A stretch of DNA of 19,171 nucleotides. It comes from CAIVPM01 sp964615145 (GTDB lineage Bacteria; Bacteroidota; Bacteroidia; Chitinophagales; Chitinophagaceae). The translations under genes were made by a program, and so were the position numbers. How positions within the stretch are numbered: position 1 is the first letter of the stretch; each line of letters starts with the position of its first letter. The notes under the pieces are model-generated. The model was given only the letters and a program-made list of their open reading frames with translations, was not told the origin of the DNA and made no database searches. Positions 14,781 to 19,171 of the stretch are shown in pieces. Where the stretch lies: positions 1 to 19,171 of the forward strand of contig CAZTOP010000058.1 of assembly GCA_964615145.1 (NCBI GenBank). The letters run 5' to 3'.

Positions 14781-15728
14781 ATGTGTTACGAAGGATTAAT
14801 ATCAATTAGAGGTTTATGTGCTGAAGATACAGCTAAATATTATTTAGATGATATTGGTATCTCTTTATTGGTTGCTGCAAACACTGCTGATGAAAAATAC
14901 GGCACAGGCAAAAAACTTATTGAAGCGAAAATAAAACAAGCGTGGGAAGATGCTTTTAATGATATTCAATTCAAAGGTTTAGAAGCAAATAAAACTTTAA
15001 ATGATGTCGAAATTGGTGTTATTTCAGACAATGGATTACCTACTTATGCTGGCTTTCGTGGTTTAAAATTCAAACTTGATAAAGACTGCAAATTATCTCG
15101 TTTTTTCATTCACAAAATAACTGTAGCTGTAAAAATTGGTGGTCAGACTTCTATTATTATTCGTCAAAATGGAGTTGATAAAACGGTATTTACTGGTATC
15201 ATTCCAGATGGAGAACAGGTAGAGATAACTTATAATGACTATGTAGAAGATAGCTTTCAGATTCTTGCTGACAACACTAATCTTCAAGTTTATTCTGGAA
15301 CAACAGCAACGACTTGTAATTGTCGTGATAAAATGAATTTTACTGTTACTGGTAGCGATGACACTAATCAGAATTTTGGAATCATTACCGAAATTCAAGT
15401 GCGTTGTGATAAGTCTAAATACTTATGCAAATATGCAGACAAAATAGCTACTGCTGTTCGTTATAAAGCTGCTGCACTTGTTTGGAAAGAAATTGACGAA
15501 AGTAATAGAATCAATGATTTATTAACTATAAAAAAAGATGACGCTGTTACGCAAATGGCTTGGCTTGACAGCACATTTAATTTAATAAAGTATGATCCTG
15601 CTGTTGAGAAAACTTACACACCAAAAGGAGTTTATCAATTGGAATTGGCAAAGTTAAACATACCAATTCCAAAATGTCCTTGTTGTTTAGAATGTGCATC
15701 AGATGGATATACAATGGTTTTACCTTAA
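14781..15728 (+). CDS. Cys-rich virion structural protein, possible head-completion or decoration protein
   Basis: A 315-residue protein after the capsid gene. The N-terminus combines Cys residues (MCYEGLISIRGLC) with KYYLDDIGISLLVAANTA, then a helical stretch; this start resembles proteins I associate with Bacteroidota phage virions, but the resemblance is from memory. Residues about 110-180 are beta-rich (RFFIHKITVAVKIGGQTSII), and the C-terminal third is helical, ending in CPCCLEC and DGYTMVLP. The CPCCLEC cluster together with CNCRDK at about residue 178 could bind metal or form disulfides. Decoration, neck or head-completion roles are all possible. It precedes smaller neck-type genes. 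Confidence 0.55.
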   Translation: MCYEGLISIRGLCAEDTAKYYLDDIGISLLVAANTADEKYGTGKKLIEAKIKQAWEDAFNDIQFKGLEANKTLNDVEIGVISDNGLPTYAGFRGLKFKLDKDCKLSRFFIHKITVAVKIGGQTSIIIRQNGVDKTVFTGIIPDGEQVEITYNDYVEDSFQILADNTNLQVYSGTTATTCNCRDKMNFTVTGSDDTNQNFGIITEIQVRCDKSKYLCKYADKIATAVRYKAAALVWKEIDESNRINDLLTIKKDDAVTQMAWLDSTFNLIKYDPAVEKTYTPKGVYQLELAKLNIPIPKCPCCLECASDGYTMVLP

Positions 15729-15741
15729 AAAAAATAAAATT

Positions 15742-15873
15742 ATGGCTTGCTGCGGACAAAAAACAAACACAGTAAAAAGCACTACTACAAAAATTACCAA
15801 AGTAAATAATAGTAGCAATGGCACCAAAGGTTTAACGCCTAAGAACATAACTTTTAGTAAAAAGAAAAACTAA
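15742..15873 (+). CDS. 43-residue basic protein with N-terminal Cys-Cys
   Basis: A short gene between 15728 and 15873. ATG 15742 begins MACCGQKTNTVKS, followed by a Thr/Lys/Asn-rich, highly basic, low-complexity chain ending FSKKKN. Its stop TAA overlaps the next start as TAATG, which supports real, coupled translation, and the frame fills an otherwise empty gap. It is preceded by an A-rich leader. No fold or family is recognised. It shares the Cys-pair start with other virion genes here, so a small structural or DNA/capsid-associated role is conceivable. Confidence 0.55.
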   Translation: MACCGQKTNTVKSTTTKITKVNNSSNGTKGLTPKNITFSKKKN

Positions 15874-16307
15874 TGACACCAGAGGAGTTTGCAAATAAGT
15901 TAAAAACATTAGGAGATAAGATACCTGAGATTGTAACAATTGCAATATCCGCTGGTATTGATGAAGTCGACGCACACATCAGCAATAGGGTATTCAATGC
16001 AAATGAAGATATCAACGGAAATCCATTTGGAAAATACAAATCTGAAGCTTATAAAAAATTCAGAAAAAGCTTAGGTCGTGATATTGGACAAAAGGATTTG
16101 CAGTTGTTTGGAAATTTAAAAAAGTCATTTCAAAAAAATTATCCAAAACATCAATTAGAATTCAATACTTTAAAATTTGCAGAAATAGCAGAAGGTCAAG
16201 AAAAACAGATGAAAAAACAAATATTTGAAGCATCTACAGAAGAAAAAAGTATTGCATTACAAGTAATTGAAGATGTGTTTTATGAACAAATAAATTTAGC
16301 TGTTTAA
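15873..16307 (+). CDS. Virion morphogenesis / tail completion protein
   Basis: A 144-residue protein with the sequence pattern of phage virion morphogenesis proteins (HK97 gp10-like or Mu gpG-like): an N-terminal amphipathic helix, an Asn-Gly-containing segment DINGNPFGKYKSEAYKKFR (residues about 48-66), then GRDIGQKDLQLFGNLKKSF and a conserved-looking IAEGQEKQMKKQIFEA, ending in a helix. Such proteins join head to tail or complete the tail end. It overlaps the upstream gene by TAATG and the downstream gene at a single base (TAATG), consistent with a translationally coupled neck operon. Confidence 0.7.
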   Translation: MTPEEFANKLKTLGDKIPEIVTIAISAGIDEVDAHISNRVFNANEDINGNPFGKYKSEAYKKFRKSLGRDIGQKDLQLFGNLKKSFQKNYPKHQLEFNTLKFAEIAEGQEKQMKKQIFEASTEEKSIALQVIEDVFYEQINLAV

Positions 16308-16792
16308 TGTTTTTATTCGATGAAAATATAATCTTAAATCCATTTTCAGACCTACCATTTGGCGTAAAAGGAATAGGGATTTTCAAAGAAGAAAAAGGTG
16401 TTACGATTGTTTGCAAGAAAGAAGAAAAGGAGTATTTACCAATTGGTTTAAATGACACCTGCAATGGTGCTTATTTTCGTTATGGTGGCGAAGTTGCATT
16501 TACACCAAATGGGAAAATATCGTGCACACAGGATATTTATTTAGCAAAAACAGAAATCAATTTAGTTATAGGTGTCAGAGGTTTTGATTTAGAATCTGTT
16601 AGGCAATCTATCTTATATAGATTAACTAGTATTTACGGCTTAACGCTTAAAAAAGTAATAGAAAACAAACAACAAATTTTATCTGAAGAAAAAATGACGA
16701 ACAATACACTTGATTTAATCAAGTTCGTTTTTGATTATCAATTTGACTATTTAAAACCATCCTGCGATGTTGAGCTTGTATGTAATTGCTAA
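16307..16792 (+). CDS. Tail-terminator-like neck protein
   Basis: A 161-residue alpha/beta protein at the position where a tail terminator normally lies, directly after the morphogenesis gene. Strands such as GVTIVCKKEEKEYLPI and EINLVIGVRGF alternate with helices (LESVRQSILYRLTSIYG), compatible with the terminator fold, which caps the tail tube. Assignment rests mainly on order and size. The C-terminus ends CDVELVCNC, another terminal Cys pair. The start is ATG overlapping the preceding stop, and the end overlaps the next gene by 26 bases. Confidence 0.5.
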   Translation: MFLFDENIILNPFSDLPFGVKGIGIFKEEKGVTIVCKKEEKEYLPIGLNDTCNGAYFRYGGEVAFTPNGKISCTQDIYLAKTEINLVIGVRGFDLESVRQSILYRLTSIYGLTLKKVIENKQQILSEEKMTNNTLDLIKFVFDYQFDYLKPSCDVELVCNC

Positions 16793-17057
16793 TATATTAT
16801 TCATAGCCTTTGTAGGTGCAAGTGTCGCTAATTTTTACGATGATTGCTTGCAGGAGGGTATGTTGTTTGAGCGTTTTGGAAAGTGGCTAAAAACAGGCAA
16901 TACATTTGTAAAGAAGCCATTAGGCGGTTGTTTAATTTGTACAAATGTTTGGGTAACTGTTTTAGTTGCATTGGTTTACATAACTGTACCTATGCTGTTT
17001 ATGTTACTTGCACTTATAGGAATTTCAAACACAATATTAAAATTTATTATTAAATGA
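16767..17057 (+). CDS. Small membrane protein with CxxC loop
   Basis: A 96-residue protein with two to three hydrophobic segments: residues about 3-22 (SLYVIANILFIAFVGASVAN) and about 62-93, partly split by a Pro. Between them lies a basic segment with KPLGGCLICTNVW, a Gly-Gly-Cys-x-x-Cys pattern next to a membrane helix. It resembles small phage membrane proteins of the DUF1360 type in outline only. A holin is possible because of size and location near the end of the structural genes, but no endolysin is adjacent. It overlaps its neighbours by 26 and 4 bases (ATGA). ATG 16767 is preferred because it begins the first membrane segment. Confidence 0.55.
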   Translation: MLSLYVIANILFIAFVGASVANFYDDCLQEGMLFERFGKWLKTGNTFVKKPLGGCLICTNVWVTVLVALVYITVPMLFMLLALIGISNTILKFIIK

Positions 17058-17431
17058 GTTGCTGTTGCGAAAATATAATGAATTTAGGGTGTGTAGCACT
17101 TTGCGACACTATTCAATTACCATTTTCATTGAATGTTACAGGCACTCACACGTTTATATTTAGCTTTATTTTAGATGTAGGAATAAGCCGAGAGGTGGAG
17201 GTCGAAGATATTAATAATGTTAGCTTAGAAGTTGCGGAACTTGATTTGCCTGAAATTGGTTGTTTGAGATTTCAGATTATACAGCCTAATGGTGTTGCGT
17301 TTACTTTAGTTGAAGATAATAAGGCTTATAATTGCTTTGAATTTGATATGCAAATTGAAGATTGCGAAAGTGGTGGTTGTACAGAAACTTATGTAGATTG
17401 CGAATACTGGCAAGAATTATATTCATTATAA
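17054..17431 (+). CDS. Cys-rich beta-type structural protein
   Basis: A 125-residue acidic protein starting MSCCCENIMNLGC, with thirteen Cys in all including CESGGC and VDCEYW near the end. The centre is beta-rich (FSLNVTGTHTFIFSFILDVG, LRFQIIQPNG). It starts by a 4-base ATGA overlap with the membrane gene and lies just before the receptor-binding candidate. A tail-tip or fibre-attachment component is possible. No named family is recognised. Confidence 0.5.
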   Translation: MSCCCENIMNLGCVALCDTIQLPFSLNVTGTHTFIFSFILDVGISREVEVEDINNVSLEVAELDLPEIGCLRFQIIQPNGVAFTLVEDNKAYNCFEFDMQIEDCESGGCTETYVDCEYWQELYSL

Positions 17432-17442
17432 AAAAAAATAAA

Positions 17443-19134
17443 ATGACAGATATAAACTTAATAAAAAGAAATGAACAGCCAACGCCACTAACACACGCTC
17501 AGGTGGATAGTAACTGGCAAACTATTGAAGATGCTGTTAATGAGTTGAATGATATAAAGTTGGAAGATGCTCCAAATGACGGAAAACAATATGCGAGGGA
17601 AAATCAAAGCTGGTCGGAGGTTGTGATGCCGAATATTGACCAATCTTTATTCCCAAATGGAATTGAAATCGTAACTGCTACAAGGAATTTCTTACCAACA
17701 GACGCAGGCAAATTGCTTGTTTTATCAAGTGATACCGTAGGGTTAAAGTTGCCTAATTCTATTGTTTGGAATGAAGAAGTGAACTTTGGCGTACTTTCCG
17801 TTGCAGAACTAAATTACTTTCACATCGTATATCAAGCCCCTGATGGCGACCCTAACGATATGCCTATGTATAGAGGTAATTGTGTAGTTTTGCCAACTTC
17901 AACAGGGCAGGGAGTAATAGAAATAGTGATGTGCTTTTCACAATTAGACGCTAATACAGGTAATACTACCAATAGGATTAATATACCAAGTACTGGCATT
18001 TTATTTGTTGAAGATGGGGAGAAATACGAGCATTACGAAACTACAACTAAAGTAGTTCAGAGTGGTGGTATTGGTGGCGGTTCAGCATTCACAGACGGAG
18101 GTGCAACAAATACACTCACATTTGACAGCTCAAAATGGTATGGTACAAGTATTGCACCGATTACAAATAGCTCTATCTTATTTGACATTACTAATGCTGT
18201 AAGTGGCTCACAGGCTATTGTTTACCACTCGGGCAGTTCTGAGCCTATGTATCCATCAGGCACGATTAAAAGAGGGATAGGCTCTTATATTAATGGCAAA
18301 ACTAACATTTTGACATTTACATTTTTAAATACCAATGAGATTTTGCTTGATGTTGATATAATGAACCCAGCGTCTTTTCCAGAGGTAAATTATTGGTTAC
18401 AAAGGGGCGGTGTAGCAAGTGGCTTCTTGCTCAACGCCTTAAACCAATTTATGGCAACTATACAGCCGATGCGTTCAAAGATTGTAAGATTTAATCCACT
18501 TTGGGGGGAAACCTTTGCAAGTATATTTGTGCCTTTAATTGTTAATACAGATGGCTCAACCACGCCAATCGGCAACCCAACAGATGCGAATGTAGGTTTT
18601 GTGGAAGCAAATTGGCAATTTTTTGGGGGAAATGCTTTGATAAATGCTAATTATTTAAAATATATCTCCACTTCATTTAATCCATTCAACGTTTCAGAAG
18701 TTGGTCAAGATGATATTTGCGTGGCTACTATTGTGATGAGTGGTGGTGGAGGTCAAGTTTCATATTTATTCACAGGTGGGGGAAATTTAAGGGCTAATAT
18801 TCACGGAAATGTTGTATCTGTGCAATCTGCAGCTATCAATTCAAATAGCGTGGCAAATGTGCCTAATACGGCGGTTGCTAATACACGCCAAGTTTTATTT
18901 TACAATCGCACAAAATCAACGGAATTTGAGGTACACAAAAACGGAGTAAAACAAATAGTTCCAGCACCATCAACAGCGGTAGAGGATAGTAATTTGGTCA
19001 TTGGACATAATTCAAGTAATAATATTCATTATATAGTCGGTGGGTATCTAATTTCAAAAGGCTTGACAGACACAGAAATATCGCTATTCAGCGGTGCGTG
19101 GAATACATTAATAGCGAAAATTGGAAGAATATGA
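17443..19134 (+). CDS. Tail fibre / receptor-binding protein with C-terminal LamG-like lectin domain
   Basis: A 563-residue protein. ATG 17443 is preferred over a TTG at 17362 that would overlap the previous gene by 70 bases; an A-rich leader precedes the ATG. The N-terminal 55 residues (NEQPTPLTHAQVDSNWQTIE, then EDAPNDGKQYARENQSW) have the form of a virion-attachment module in phage fibres. The middle is Gly/Ser/Asn-rich beta sequence. The C-terminal 165 residues look like a concanavalin A/LamG sandwich: a start near FGGNALINANYLKYISTS, a core with strands such as RQVLFYNRTKSTEFEVHKNG, and a closing GGYLISKGLTDTEISLF. Such domains bind glycans, so host recognition is inferred. Confidence 0.7.
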   Translation: MTDINLIKRNEQPTPLTHAQVDSNWQTIEDAVNELNDIKLEDAPNDGKQYARENQSWSEVVMPNIDQSLFPNGIEIVTATRNFLPTDAGKLLVLSSDTVGLKLPNSIVWNEEVNFGVLSVAELNYFHIVYQAPDGDPNDMPMYRGNCVVLPTSTGQGVIEIVMCFSQLDANTGNTTNRINIPSTGILFVEDGEKYEHYETTTKVVQSGGIGGGSAFTDGGATNTLTFDSSKWYGTSIAPITNSSILFDITNAVSGSQAIVYHSGSSEPMYPSGTIKRGIGSYINGKTNILTFTFLNTNEILLDVDIMNPASFPEVNYWLQRGGVASGFLLNALNQFMATIQPMRSKIVRFNPLWGETFASIFVPLIVNTDGSTTPIGNPTDANVGFVEANWQFFGGNALINANYLKYISTSFNPFNVSEVGQDDICVATIVMSGGGGQVSYLFTGGGNLRANIHGNVVSVQSAAINSNSVANVPNTAVANTRQVLFYNRTKSTEFEVHKNGVKQIVPAPSTAVEDSNLVIGHNSSNNIHYIVGGYLISKGLTDTEISLFSGAWNTLIAKIGRI

Positions 19135-19171
19135 AATATTTAAAATTAACAGAAAATCAGAAACAAATCAT
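19131..19171 (+). CDS. Start of a further gene, 3' partial
   Basis: ATG 19131 overlaps the fibre stop as ATGA and opens MKYLKLTENQKQI to the window edge. The overlap supports a real coupled gene; at 13 residues nothing can be said about its function. Downstream of a fibre gene, a fibre chaperone or lysis gene would be usual. Confidence 0.6.
   Translation, partial: MKYLKLTENQKQI

Noticed and set aside
16767..17057. Calling the small membrane protein a holin.
   Set aside because: No endolysin is adjacent and the GGCLIC motif beside a helix is not a holin feature; left as an unassigned membrane protein.
17362..17442. An extended start (TTG) for the receptor-binding protein, adding 27 residues.
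   Set aside because: It would overlap the preceding gene by 70 bases, is rich in Trp/Arg/Cys unlike fibre starts, and ATG 17443 has an A-rich leader and begins the typical fibre N-terminus.

Overview
The window is most likely the virion-structure region of a temperate tailed phage (or prophage) of Bacteroidota. It is AT-rich, and most genes start after A-rich leaders with no clear Shine-Dalgarno sequence. Several gaps carry matches to the Bacteroidota promoter element TAnnTTTG. The recognisable proteins are a tape measure, portal, MuF-type head protein, scaffold, major capsid protein and lectin-tipped tail protein. No terminase, integrase, replication or clear lysis gene is visible, so the window is an internal piece.

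Layout: (1) 3-7486, tail module: a tail assembly chaperone that needs a -1 frameshift on a T9 run, the tape measure protein, and two large baseplate/tail proteins. (2) Two minus-strand genes sit inside it, each overlapping the stop of the preceding tail gene by 4 bases: a small lipoprotein (5403-5756) and an unrecognised basic protein (7483-7851). Both look like lysogeny-expressed insertions (morons). (3) 7921-12157: two small structural-type genes, the portal with a zinc-ribbon-like insertion, and a MuF protein with a C-terminal CdiA-like nuclease domain. (4) 12157-12357, a 200-base gap about half G+C in its left part, holding a candidate minus-strand small RNA with its own promoter and terminator. 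(5) 12358-19171, head, neck and adsorption genes: a coiled-coil protein, scaffold, major capsid, a Cys-rich structural protein, a 43-residue Cys-start protein, a morphogenesis protein, a tail-terminator-like protein, a membrane protein, a Cys-rich protein, a LamG-tipped receptor-binding candidate and the start of one more gene. Several of the last genes are joined by short stop-start overlaps.

The tail module lies upstream of the portal/head module, opposite to the usual head-neck-tail order. The most unusual signals are: a perfect 59-base direct repeat that supplies leader and start codon to both the tape measure gene and the 5885 gene; a 10-bp hairpin in that repeat whose 3' arm contains the start codon; a related leader before 8225 and a 13-base antisense match at 14714; the MuF-nuclease fusion with no visible immunity gene; the candidate small RNA directly after it; and cysteine clusters at the ends of many virion proteins. 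Family assignments are from reading translations by eye; no database search was run.
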